Shown here: positions 16,638-25,420 of the stretch, piece by piece
Position numbering within the stretch: position 1 is the first letter of the stretch
How the letters are laid out: each line of letters starts with the position of its first letter
Source of the DNA: Caballeronia insecticola
GTDB lineage: Bacteria; Pseudomonadota; Gammaproteobacteria; Burkholderiales; Burkholderiaceae
Direction of reading: 5' to 3'
Assembly (NCBI RefSeq): GCF_000402035.1
Contig: NC_021294.1
Coordinates: 496,001 to 560,000 of the forward strand
DNA: 64,000 nucleotides
Made by a program: the position numbers and the translations under genes
The notes under the pieces: model-generated
Told to the model about the DNA's origin: nothing
What the model saw: only the letters and a program-made list of their open reading frames with translations
Database searches by the model: none

Positions 16638-18649
16638 GCGGTCGTGGCGCTATCGCCCGCGATCAGGCCGAGCATGCCGCTGCGCAGTTCGGCCGGGCTG
16701 ACCGGCTTGGACAGCACGTCCTGCTCGCACGCGAGCGGCACGATGCTCGCGGAAGGCTCGCCCGTCACGACGAGGCAAGGGCAGGGGCGGCCGAGCTTCA
16801 CGGCGCCGGTCATCGCCACTTCGCGCGCGGTTTTGGAATCGCGCAGGCGGAAATCGGTGATGATCAGATCGGGAAAACGCTCGATATCGCCCAGGATGGT
16901 CTCGAATTCCTCGAAGGTCGCGGCGGAGTCGTAGAGCACGCCCCATTGCGAGAGCAGCGCTTCGGTCGATGCACGCACGAGGCCGTCGTCTTCCACGAGC
17001 AGGACGTAGCGTCCCTTGAGCTGCGCCGCTTCGGCGGCTTCCGAGCGCGCCGGCGCCCGCGCCGACGGCTTGTCCGGCGACGGACCGCACAGCGGCATTT
17101 CCAGCGAGAAGCGCGAGCCGCGCCCTTCGGTCGACTTGAGTTCGATGCGGTGCTGATCGAGCATCGACATCACCGCATTGACGATCGACAGCCCGAGACC
17201 GAGCCCCTTGTCGCGATCCTGCTCGGGATTGTCGACCTGAAAGAACGGCTGGAAGATCGCGTCGAAATAATCGGCCGGAATGCCGATGCCGTTATCCAGC
17301 ACGTCGATGCGCGCCCGCGTGGCCGAGCGCACCACGCCGACGATCACCGTCGGCTTCGACGATTTGTTCTGGTCCGCATACTTGATGCCGTTCGACACCA
17401 GATTCGCGACCGCGCGGCCGAGCCAGTGCGAATCGCTGCGCACGCAGACGACTTCCTCCTTCGGCAGACGCAGCCGCAATTCGACGCCGCGGCTCGTCGC
17501 GAACGGCCGCAGTTGCGCGGCGGCTTCCTCGACGATCTGCCGCACGTCGAACACGTGATAGCGCGGCACGACGCGCCCCGATTCCAGCCGCGACAGATCG
17601 AGCACCGCGTTCAGCAAACGCGCGAGGATCACGGAAGAACGCCCGCATTCGTCGATGAGCCGCTCCGCCTGCGCGAATTCGCCGTTGCGGATGGCTTCGG
17701 CGGCGGCTTGCAGAAACAGGTTGAGCGCGTGCATCGGTTGACGCAGATCGTGTGTCGCGGCGGCGAGGAAGTTGGATTTCTCGCGGCTCGCGGTCTGCGC
17801 GGCGATCATCTGCTGTTCGCGCAGCGCGAGCAGCGCATGCGTCTTGTTTTCCTGATCCTTCTTCGATACTTCCAGCTCGCGGTTCTTGCGGCCGAGCGAC
17901 ACGTTGGCGGTGCGCAGTTCGTCGTTGAGCGAGGCGAGCGCGCGCTCCGAACTGTACCGCTCGCGCGACACGCGCTCGGCGTGCGTGCAGACGCCGTGAC
18001 CCACGATCACGACGTTGAACATATAGAACAACCCGGCGAAGAAATCCTCTGTGTTGAGCAGATGAATGGCGATCTGCGCGACGATGACCGACGCCATCGT
18101 GACGATGCCCACGCTCAGCGCGACCCGCGAGCGCAGGTAAAAGAAGCTGAACTGGAAGAACAGCGCGAGATACAGGCCGATGAAGTACTGCGTGTAGTTG
18201 TAGGGCGCGGGCGTGATCGCGACCATCGTGAGGATCAGGCACAGCAGCCCGAAGATGCCCGTGAGAATGACGCGATGCGCGGTGGCGTGCGAGCGGAACG
18301 ACGGCCGCAGCACCAGCGCGCCCACGAAAATCAGCAGCGCGACGCCTGCGAAGCGCAGCGCGAGGATATCGGCCAGGCGCACGTTGAGCGCCTTGTTGCC
18401 GCGCACGAAGCTGAAGTCCCACCAGAGAAAACACGTCCAGATGACGAGCGCCAGCAGCGCCGAGGCGCGCCGGAACGCGCAGAAGCGCTGGCTGTGGTCT
18501 TCGAGGAACTGGGCCTCGACGACGGGATCGGAGAACGGCGCCGGAATCGAGAGATTGCGCACCAGGCTCGCGCCGGCTTCACGCGCGGCGGCGGACAGAA
18601 TGCCTGGAGTACGCACGCCGGCGGCGCGTTGCGGTACGGCCATCTTCAT
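16634..18649 (-). CDS. Hybrid sensor histidine kinase with C-terminal receiver
   Basis: The 671-aa protein has about six membrane helices (residues 50-215), a coiled-coil linker, a HisKA dimerisation domain with the phospho-acceptor His in AATHDLRQPMHAL, an HATPase domain (N, G1 and G2 boxes in NLVSNGIKYA, DNGIGIP, GLGLGLSIV) and a C-terminal receiver (LLVEDDG, Asp in IITDFRLRDS, Lys in DVLSKPVSP). The short-loop membrane domain suggests sensing in or at the membrane. ATG at 18643 is an alternative start with better spacing from GAGGGAG. No response regulator is adjacent; the downstream coupled gene is a nucleoside hydrolase. Confidence 0.9.
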   Translation of the reverse strand: MKMAVPQRAAGVRTPGILSAAAREAGASLVRNLSIPAPFSDPVVEAQFLEDHSQRFCAFRRASALLALVIWTCFLWWDFSFVRGNKALNVRLADILALRFAGVALLIFVGALVLRPSFRSHATAHRVILTGIFGLLCLILTMVAITPAPYNYTQYFIGLYLALFFQFSFFYLRSRVALSVGIVTMASVIVAQIAIHLLNTEDFFAGLFYMFNVVIVGHGVCTHAERVSRERYSSERALASLNDELRTANVSLGRKNRELEVSKKDQENKTHALLALREQQMIAAQTASREKSNFLAAATHDLRQPMHALNLFLQAAAEAIRNGEFAQAERLIDECGRSSVILARLLNAVLDLSRLESGRVVPRYHVFDVRQIVEEAAAQLRPFATSRGVELRLRLPKEEVVCVRSDSHWLGRAVANLVSNGIKYADQNKSSKPTVIVGVVRSATRARIDVLDNGIGIPADYFDAIFQPFFQVDNPEQDRDKGLGLGLSIVNAVMSMLDQHRIELKSTEGRGSRFSLEMPLCGPSPDKPSARAPARSEAAEAAQLKGRYVLLVEDDGLVRASTEALLSQWGVLYDSAATFEEFETILGDIERFPDLIITDFRLRDSKTAREVAMTGAVKLGRPCPCLVVTGEPSASIVPLACEQDVLSKPVSPAELRSGMLGLIAGDSATTA

Positions 18650-18930
18650 GCTCCCTCACGGAATCGGGGAACTCTACTTTAGGCCAATGCGGTCATACCA
18701 ATACGCCTTTTTTTAGCAATCAGCCGTTATAAACGGAAATTATTGCGGCTTTATCGTGGATCGATGGCGGATTTTGGCGGGCGATGGCGCGCGTTGGCGC
18801 GTACGGCGCTGCGGCAGGGAAAAGGAAGGAGGTCGAACGGCGAGCGCAGCGCGTGCGCACCGCCGTTTCGAAGGACAGCCACAACGAATGCCCCCCGCAC
18901 GACGACGAGGGCGAAACTTTCGACGCTCGC

Positions 18931-19089
18931 TCAGGCCTTCGGCTTGGCCTTGGTGCTGCGCTTCGTGACCTGCATTTCCTTGGCGCCGGTTGCTTTCGCG
19001 GGCGATGCCTTGGTGCCGGCGGTTTTCTTGCGGCTCGACATTTCCGTTTCAGCGGGCTGGCTCGCTTGAGCCTTGCGTGGGGATGGCAT
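18931..19089 (-). CDS. Small basic Lys/Ala-rich protein (histone-tail-like)
   Basis: The ATG at 19089 is preceded by GGAGGTCAAC, a perfect ribosome-binding site, and gives 52 aa. The sequence is almost wholly Lys, Ala, Thr, Ser, Pro and Gly (MPSPRKAQASQ..., ending KRSTKAKPKA), with no hydrophobic core. It resembles the disordered tail of H1-like bacterial nucleoid proteins and is probably unstructured and nucleic-acid binding; that is inference from composition. About 280 bp upstream of the hybrid kinase start hold no other supported gene. Confidence 0.65.
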   Translation of the reverse strand: MPSPRKAQASQPAETEMSSRKKTAGTKASPAKATGAKEMQVTKRSTKAKPKA

Positions 19090-19246
19090 GTTGACCTCCT
19101 TCAGTGTTGTGTCCATAGCGACACACTGATAACCATAGGATGCGCCCAGCCGGTATTCAAGACGCGGCGCGGCGTGCGCGCAACGTCGGGCCAAAAAAGC
19201 TTCTGAGGCCGAAGCATTTTCACGTGCGACGGCCTGCCACGAACCT

Positions 19247-22045
19247 TTAACCGATCAGCTTCAGCCCTGCCGGCAGCGTTTCACCGAACACGCGGCCCAC
19301 GTCCGCGCGATCGAGTTCGACGGTCTCGCGGACCATTGCGATCCACGCGTGCGCGGCGCCCATCGCTTCGAGGCGCTGCACGACGGCGGCGCGGGCGTCG
19401 TCGGGGAGATCGCGTGAGCGGTCGCCGGTCATGCGGGCGATCTGCACGGCGGCGAACGCGGCCGGATCGACCTTTTTCCAGTCGAGCGCGAGGATCGCAT
19501 CGAGCCACGTCACCGCGATTTCCGGCGGCACGACGCCATGCGCGCTGCCGTAGAACGGCTGGCGCGCGCCGATGCGGCCGACCGCCCACCAGCTTTGCAT
19601 GTTCTCCGAAGGCTTCTTGAGGCGCGTGAGCAGCCATTCGCCCACTTCGATCTTGCGTTCGACCGGCACGCGTTCCAGCGATGCCGCGAGCCGCACCATG
19701 TCCTCGTAACCCGCGCGCGCCGCGCCCGCCGCCCGCCGATAGCGACTCGTGCCGGGCGGCTGGAGCACGAAGGCCATATCGTCGAGCAGGCGTAGTTGTG
19801 CCGGCTCGGCGAGGCCGCCTGCCGCGCGGCGCCAGAGCGTCCACCATTCGGACCAGATCTGACTCTCGTTACTGTACTGAATGCCCTGGTCGAACAACGT
19901 CCACAACTGCTCGACGCGCCATTCGTCGAGCGGATAGCCGAAGCCCGGCCGCATGCAAAAACCCGCGAGATTGAGCCACAGACGCTCGTGATCGGCGGAG
20001 CGGCGGCGCTTCTTCGCGCGTTCCCACAGCGCGCCGAACAGCTCGCGCAGCAGCGCGATGTCCCACGTATCGCGCGTGCCGAGCGCCTGTTCGAGCTGCG
20101 CGCGCAGACGTTTGATTTCCTTCGGGCCGATATCCTGCGCCCGCGAGCCGAACGTGCGGTCGATCAGCTCGATCGCCTTCGGCAGCGCGGGATGCGATTC
20201 GGCGGCGGCGTCGTCGGCGGGTGGGGCCTCGCGGCGCAACTGGAATTCGAGCAGCCAGCGTTGCGAGGGATCGTCGACGGCGATGCAGTGCATCTCCAGC
20301 GTGCCGACTTCGGTGAGCGATGTCGTCAGTTGCACGGCCGTCTCGCGCGGCTTGCCCTTGTCGCCGGCGCGCGGCTCGACGACGGTCGCGATCGGCGGCA
20401 GGCGCACGTAATCGCCGCTGGCCGCGCTCAGGTCGGCGAGTTCGCCCGCGCTGTACGCGGTCTCCGTCACCGATGACGCCAGGTGGAAGCGCACCGGCGC
20501 GCCCAGCGTGAGCGCAAACGTGCGGTCCGCGAGATGGATCGGCTGGCCTTCCTCGGTGCCGCGCGGCAGCACGCACACGGCGCGGGCGGCATCGTCGGCG
20601 GGTGCGGCGGCGTCGTCGAGCAGAAGGAAGAAGCTGCGCGCCGAGCCGCCGCCGATCTTCGGCGCATGGCCCGCACGCGCGAGCGCATAGGCGACCGCGC
20701 CGCGCGCGACCGCCACGTCGGGATCGCGGTTTTCGAGCACGTTGACGGCGTCGCCGCGCCAGCCCGACACAGTATCGGCGATGCGTTTCGCCAGCGGATC
20801 GGCACGGAACACGCCGCCGTTCAGCAGCAGGGTGTCGGGAATCGCGGCGGCGTCGTCGGAGATGTCGAGCGCCTTGCGTGCCTCGCCCGCGTGCTGGCCG
20901 AGGAAGGCGGCGATGTGCCGCGTGATGGCCGCATCGCTCGCATACGGCAGCCCGAATTCGACGATGCCGCCCCGTGCGCGGCCCGGCCGGTCGCTCGCGG
21001 ACACCATCGGAAAAAAGCCATCGACGATGATCCGCTCGATTTCCTCGCGCGTCACATCCGCCGAACGCGCGCCGCCGATCAGTTTCGCGCCCGCGCCGAG
21101 CAAGGTGATCGACGTGGAATCGGGCGCATGCTTGCCCAGCAACTGCTCCTTCGCGGCGCGGCAGCGTTCGACCAGTTGCGACAGACGCCCGGCGGAGAGC
21201 CGCGCATCGCTGCCCGCGAGGCGCTTTTCGACCAGATGCGCGAGCGCGAGGTCCATGTTGTCGCCGCCGAGCATCAGGTGGTTGCCCACGCCGATGCGCG
21301 TGAGCACCGGCTCGCCGTCCTCGATCGCGACCTGGATCAGCGTGAGGTCGGTCGTGCCGCCGCCGACATCGACGATCAGCACGAGACGCGTGGCCGCGAG
21401 TGCATCGGCGAGTGTCGAGCGGTGATGAAACAGCCAGTCGTAGAACGCGGCCTGCGGCTCTTCCAGAAGCCGCAGTTTTTCGAGCCCCGCCATGCGCGCG
21501 GCTTCGAGCGTGAGGGCGCGCGCGCCTTCGTCGAAGGAGGCGGGCACGGTCAAGACCACCTCTTGCGCATCGAGCGGCGCATCCGGAAATCGCTCGTTCC
21601 AGGCCGCGTGCACGTGCGCCAGATAGCTTGCGCTGGCGATCACGGGCGAGATTTTTTCGACGTCGTCGCCCGCGCCCCACGGGAGAATGGGCGCGAGACG
21701 ATCGACCGCCGCGTGCGACAGCCAGCTCTTCGCGCTCGATACGAGCCGTCCGGGCACCTGCGCGCCGAGCGTCCGCGCGATCGTGCCGATCACGGCGGGC
21801 GCTTCCATCTCGCCCCACGGCAATTGCAGATCGGCGCTTTTGAGTTCGCCGGGCGCGAAGTGATAGCGCAGCGACGGCAACAGCGGCCGCGCGGACACTT
21901 CGCCGGGACTGACGAGTTGGTCGATGTCGAACACGCGGATATCGTTCGAGCCGGTTTCCGCGTAGGCGACGACGGTATTGCTCGTCCCCAGATCGATGCC
22001 GACGCTGTACCGCGCGCCCGGCGCCTTTTTCTTGCGTGCGGCCAC
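19247..22045 (-). CDS. Hsp70-family protein with C-terminal extension (DUF3731-type)
   Basis: The protein of 932 aa starts at a GTG directly abutting the stop of the upstream Hsp70 gene. It has an actin-like ATPase domain: phosphate-1 loop VGIDLGTSNTVVAY, phosphate-2 loop LIVDVGGGTTDL, and LLNGGVFRADPL. A substrate-binding-like beta region (about 470-600) follows, then a 300-residue helical C-terminal region rich in Trp and Arg, the part known as DUF3731 in these atypical Hsp70s. Ordinary DnaK is about 640 aa. There is no DnaJ or GrpE gene beside it. The client and purpose of this Hsp70 class are not established. Confidence 0.9.
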   Translation of the reverse strand: MAARKKKAPGARYSVGIDLGTSNTVVAYAETGSNDIRVFDIDQLVSPGEVSARPLLPSLRYHFAPGELKSADLQLPWGEMEAPAVIGTIARTLGAQVPGRLVSSAKSWLSHAAVDRLAPILPWGAGDDVEKISPVIASASYLAHVHAAWNERFPDAPLDAQEVVLTVPASFDEGARALTLEAARMAGLEKLRLLEEPQAAFYDWLFHHRSTLADALAATRLVLIVDVGGGTTDLTLIQVAIEDGEPVLTRIGVGNHLMLGGDNMDLALAHLVEKRLAGSDARLSAGRLSQLVERCRAAKEQLLGKHAPDSTSITLLGAGAKLIGGARSADVTREEIERIIVDGFFPMVSASDRPGRARGGIVEFGLPYASDAAITRHIAAFLGQHAGEARKALDISDDAAAIPDTLLLNGGVFRADPLAKRIADTVSGWRGDAVNVLENRDPDVAVARGAVAYALARAGHAPKIGGGSARSFFLLLDDAAAPADDAARAVCVLPRGTEEGQPIHLADRTFALTLGAPVRFHLASSVTETAYSAGELADLSAASGDYVRLPPIATVVEPRAGDKGKPRETAVQLTTSLTEVGTLEMHCIAVDDPSQRWLLEFQLRREAPPADDAAAESHPALPKAIELIDRTFGSRAQDIGPKEIKRLRAQLEQALGTRDTWDIALLRELFGALWERAKKRRRSADHERLWLNLAGFCMRPGFGYPLDEWRVEQLWTLFDQGIQYSNESQIWSEWWTLWRRAAGGLAEPAQLRLLDDMAFVLQPPGTSRYRRAAGAARAGYEDMVRLAASLERVPVERKIEVGEWLLTRLKKPSENMQSWWAVGRIGARQPFYGSAHGVVPPEIAVTWLDAILALDWKKVDPAAFAAVQIARMTGDRSRDLPDDARAAVVQRLEAMGAAHAWIAMVRETVELDRADVGRVFGETLPAGLKLIG

Positions 22046-23932
22046 TTACCGGCCCATGCCCTGATCCGCGCTGACGCCGCCGCGCACGTCGAACTCCACT
22101 TTCCAGCGTTCCGACGAGCCGCGCGGAATTGCTTCGAGTTCGAGCGTGCCGGCTTCGGTCACGCGCGCGTGCAGCTTGACGGGCACGACTTCGCCCGGCG
22201 TGCGGCCTTCGGGCGGCAGCGAAGCTTCGATTTCCTCGAGTTCCTGCAACTCGTCCGGCTGCCAGTATTCGAGCAGCGTGCCGACCTGATCCTGCCGCCG
22301 CACCGACGAGCCGAAGAAGCGGAAATGCACCGGCTCGCCGACCACGAGACCGAATTCCTGCGCGGGCAGTTCGGCCTCGGTGCCTTCTTCCATGCCGAAG
22401 GGCGCGATGCACAGCGCCTGCACCGGCGGCTCCAGTCCTGGCACGGCGGGCATCGCCGATTCGACCGCGACGTAATACGCGCGCGCCGTGCCGCCGCGGA
22501 TGCGCACGCCACGGCCGCGCCGCACGTAGCCGTAATAAGCCGCGCCGCGCGCGACCGCGAGATCGAGATCCGCGCCTTCGAGCAGACGCGCGGCGGGCGC
22601 GTTTTCGCTGGCGAGCCACGCGTTGAGCGTGCTCATCACGCGCTCGACGAGCAGCGGCGACTTGAACACGCCGCCGTTGAAGAGCACGGCGGTCGGATGC
22701 AGCAGCGTCGCGCCTTGCGGTGCCTGATGCTGGAGGCCTTCGACTTCCGCGAGCGCGTTCACCTGGCGGCCGAGGAACGCGGCGAGATGGCGCGTCACGG
22801 CGGCGTCCTGCGCGTAGGGCAGACCGAGTTGCGTCAGGCCGACGCGCGCGCGGGAAACGGGCCGCGCCGCTGCATCGACCGACGGGAAAAAGCCTTCGAG
22901 CAGGATCTGCGTGAGTTCGGCGCGCGTGAGTTCGGTGCGCAGCGTCCCGCCGATCAGCTTCGAGCCGCGGCTCGGCACGACGAGCGGCACGGCATCGACG
23001 GATGGATCGGAGAGCAGCGTTTCCTTCGCCGAGCGGCACGCATAGGTGAGCGCGCGCAACTGCCACGGATCGGGCTGCGTGCCCTGCGCCGCGAGCTTGC
23101 GTGCGACCGTGTGTGCAAGCGCGAGATCCATGTTGTCGCCGCCGAGCAGGATATGCTCGCCGACCGCCACGCGATGCAGTTCGAGATTCCCTTCGCGCTC
23201 GACGACCGCAATCAGCGACAAGTCCGTCGTGCCGCCGCCGACATCGACGACGAGAATCACGTCGCCCACGCGCACTTGCTTGCGCCAGCCGCCGGCCGAC
23301 TTCTGGATCCAGCTATAGAGCGCCGCCTGCGGTTCTTCGAGCAGCGTCATGCGCGTGTAGCCGGCGGCCGCAGCCGCTTCGGCGGTGAGTTCGCGCGCGG
23401 CGGGATCGAAGGACGCGGGAATCGTCACGGTGACGTCCTGCCGATCGAACGGCGCGTCCGGATGCGCATGGTTCCACGCTTCGCGCAAATGCGTCAGATA
23501 GCGCACGGAGGTTTCCATCGGCGAGACGCGCTCGACTTCCTCGGGTGCATCCGCCGGCAGAATGGCCGCGCGCCGGTCGACACCCGGATGGCACAGCCAG
23601 CTTTTCGCGCTGGAGACAAGACGGATCGGCGTGCCCGCGCCCCGGCTGCGCGCCAGTTCGCCGACGATGAACCGGCGCTCCTGCGTCCACGGCAGCGTGA
23701 GATCGCCGGGCGCGAGTTCGCTTTCGTGCGGCAGATAGAGGAAGGACGGCAGCAGATCGCGTTCTTCGGCGGCGCCGGGCGCGGTCAGTTGCGAGATCGG
23801 CAGCACGCCTTGCGCGGTTTTTTCGCCGTCGCTTGCGCTCATGTCGACGTACGAGAGCGCGCAGTGCGTCGTGCCGAGATCGACGCCGATCGAATAGCGC
23901 GCCTGATTTTCGTTCGAATGGATATCGCTCAC
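22046..23932 (-). CDS. Hsp70-family protein (shorter partner)
   Basis: This 628-aa protein has the actin-like ATPase motifs IGVDLGTTHCALSY and ILVVDVGGGTTDL, plus VLFNGGVFKSPLL, followed by a short beta-rich C-terminal part ending in a VEFDVRGG strand. It lacks the long extension of its neighbour. Its start overlaps the DUF2760 stop (ATGA) and its stop abuts the next gene's GTG, so three proteins are made from one coupled message. Two distinct Hsp70s in tandem suggest a hetero-complex, an inference from coupling only. Confidence 0.9.
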   Translation of the reverse strand: MSDIHSNENQARYSIGVDLGTTHCALSYVDMSASDGEKTAQGVLPISQLTAPGAAEERDLLPSFLYLPHESELAPGDLTLPWTQERRFIVGELARSRGAGTPIRLVSSAKSWLCHPGVDRRAAILPADAPEEVERVSPMETSVRYLTHLREAWNHAHPDAPFDRQDVTVTIPASFDPAARELTAEAAAAAGYTRMTLLEEPQAALYSWIQKSAGGWRKQVRVGDVILVVDVGGGTTDLSLIAVVEREGNLELHRVAVGEHILLGGDNMDLALAHTVARKLAAQGTQPDPWQLRALTYACRSAKETLLSDPSVDAVPLVVPSRGSKLIGGTLRTELTRAELTQILLEGFFPSVDAAARPVSRARVGLTQLGLPYAQDAAVTRHLAAFLGRQVNALAEVEGLQHQAPQGATLLHPTAVLFNGGVFKSPLLVERVMSTLNAWLASENAPAARLLEGADLDLAVARGAAYYGYVRRGRGVRIRGGTARAYYVAVESAMPAVPGLEPPVQALCIAPFGMEEGTEAELPAQEFGLVVGEPVHFRFFGSSVRRQDQVGTLLEYWQPDELQELEEIEASLPPEGRTPGEVVPVKLHARVTEAGTLELEAIPRGSSERWKVEFDVRGGVSADQGMGR

Positions 23933-24522
23933 AGTTCCACCTCCGCCGGCGCGACGATGCTCGCATCATGGGACGGCGCGAGCTTCGGCAGGCGCGTGTC
24001 CTCGACCTTCCAGCCGCGATGGCTGAGATTGCCGCTGAAAGGCGCACGGCCGACGACATTGCCCGTCAGGCGTACCGCGGCTGCGTCGAAGCCTTCCTGC
24101 AGCGTGATGCGGCTGCCTTCGGCTTCGCTGCGCACGGGCGCGATCGTGAAGTGTTCGCGCAGCACGGCGCGGCAGCCGTCGTGCACGAGGCGGGCGGCCG
24201 CGCCGATGTCGGCGTCGCCGTAATTGGCGATGTCCTCTTCGACGAAATCGATAAAACGCGCATCGCGCTGCAAAAGCGCGAGCAGTTGCAGCGCGGCGAT
24301 CGGGCTTGCTTCCTTGAGCGTCGAGGGCGCGGGCTGGACGGGCGCGGCGGCGGGCTTCGGTGTTACCGGCGCGGCGGGCGCGACAGGTGCGGCCTCAGGC
24401 GCATGCGGCACTTCGCGCAGGCGCTGCACGCGGCCTGCGAACGCTGCATTGCCCAGAATGCCGAAAAAGGCGCCGAAGGCAATGCCTAGCCTGCCGAAAA
24501 AGCCTGGATTCATGTCGGTCAT
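23929..24522 (-). CDS. DUF2760 family protein, first gene of the Hsp70 cassette
   Basis: The ATG at 24522 is preceded by CAGGAG (frame open to 24711 without support). It gives 197 aa: a short hydrophobic N-terminus (FFGRLGIAFGAFFGILGNAAFA), an Ala/Pro linker, then a conserved domain with LQLLALLQRDARFIDFVEEDI, AARLVHDGCR and ending in the typical SHDASIVAPAEVEL. DUF2760 genes regularly stand before paired atypical Hsp70 genes. The N-terminal segment may anchor the protein to the inner membrane. The gene overlaps the following Hsp70 gene by 4 bp. Confidence 0.85.
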   Translation of the reverse strand: MTDMNPGFFGRLGIAFGAFFGILGNAAFAGRVQRLREVPHAPEAAPVAPAAPVTPKPAAAPVQPAPSTLKEASPIAALQLLALLQRDARFIDFVEEDIANYGDADIGAAARLVHDGCRAVLREHFTIAPVRSEAEGSRITLQEGFDAAAVRLTGNVVGRAPFSGNLSHRGWKVEDTRLPKLAPSHDASIVAPAEVEL

Positions 24523-24889
24523 GTGATGCTCCTGTAGGCCGCGCGAGGACGACCCCATCCTCGGGCGGCGCGGGTGGCCGGTGTTCGGTGCCGTATCGGC
24601 GGGTGTGATGCCGGGATTCTGCTGACGCGCGCCCGGACGGCGGCGTCGCGAGCCTTGTCGAAGGCCGCGCCGCCGCTTTCGCGCGCGGTATCCGGGACGC
24701 GGAAACGCCAACGGCGTTTATACCGCATCCCGATATTGTCCATGATGTCGCGCCCCGGCCGGAAAAACGCGCCGGCGGGCGGGCGCGGCGGCGCGCCACA
24801 TTCTCGCGATTTGCGCCGCCAAGTCAAGGCGCGGCGCGGCTTTCTGCGCGCTCGGGGTCGCTCAGGCCGCTTATGCCGCTTATGCCGGC
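24523..24889. other. Intergenic region with tandem short repeat
   Basis: No gene supported. Directly after the adenosine-specific kinase stop there are three imperfect tandem copies of GCATAAGCGG on the minus strand (24867-24897), repeating the stop-codon context. The rest is GC-rich and must contain the promoter of the DUF2760-Hsp70 operon; no clear -35/-10 pair is seen. Confidence 0.4.
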
Positions 24890-25375
24890 TTATGCCTTGT
24901 AGCCGATCTTGCGCAGCAGATCGTGGCGCCACTGCACGTCCTCGGCGGTCTCGACGCCCAGCGGCGGCAGCCCGTCGATCACGCCGACGATCCCGCGTCC
25001 CTGATCCGTCTGCGCGACGAGCACCTGAGTCGGATTCGCGGTCGCGCAAAAAATGCGGCAGACCTCGGGCACCATCTTGACGGTATTGAGCACGTTGACG
25101 GGAAAAAAGCCGTCGCCGAGCACGATGATGAAGCTATGCCCCGCGCCGATGTTCTGCGCATTGCGCGCGGCCAGATCGACGCAATGCGCGTCCGTGCCCG
25201 ATGTGCGCACGAGCCGCTTGCCCGATGCCTCGCAGAACGCGAGCCCGAAGCGGATGCCCGGCACGGTGCCGACGAGCGCCTCGTGCAGATCCTCGACGGT
25301 CTTGATGAAATGCGATTGCCCGAGGATGAAATTGGTGTCCTCGGGCTTGTCGATGGCAATGGCGAGCAGTTCCAT
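24890..25375 (-). CDS. Adenosine-specific kinase family protein (DUF355/Adenosine_kin)
   Basis: This 161-aa protein starts at ATG after GGAGATTCGCC and matches the compact Adenosine_kin family over its whole length: AIDKPEDTNFILGQSHFIKTVEDLHEAL, FGLAFCEASG, GTDAHCVDLAARNAQNIGAGHSFII, NTVKMVPEVCRIFCATANPTQV and GVIDG. A thermophile member phosphorylates adenosine; activity in proteobacteria is not established. It lies 45 bp downstream of nasS in the same direction, so read-through from the nitrate regulatory genes is possible. Confidence 0.88.
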   Translation of the reverse strand: MELLAIAIDKPEDTNFILGQSHFIKTVEDLHEALVGTVPGIRFGLAFCEASGKRLVRTSGTDAHCVDLAARNAQNIGAGHSFIIVLGDGFFPVNVLNTVKMVPEVCRIFCATANPTQVLVAQTDQGRGIVGVIDGLPPLGVETAEDVQWRHDLLRKIGYKA

Positions 25376-25420
25376 GGCGAATCTCCGGTGCGCGCTGGAG
25401 ATTTCATGGTAGGCGCTTTT

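Noticed and set aside
19869..23066. A 1065-codon minus-strand open frame
   Set aside because: It overlaps both Hsp70 genes in another frame, is extremely Arg-rich and spans their junction; the Hsp70 frames have clear motifs and coupled starts.
20483..24223. A 1246-codon open frame on the plus strand
   Set aside because: It lies wholly antisense to the Hsp70 and DUF2760 genes, is Arg/Ala/His-rich without motifs, and is an artefact of high-GC third positions opposite real genes.
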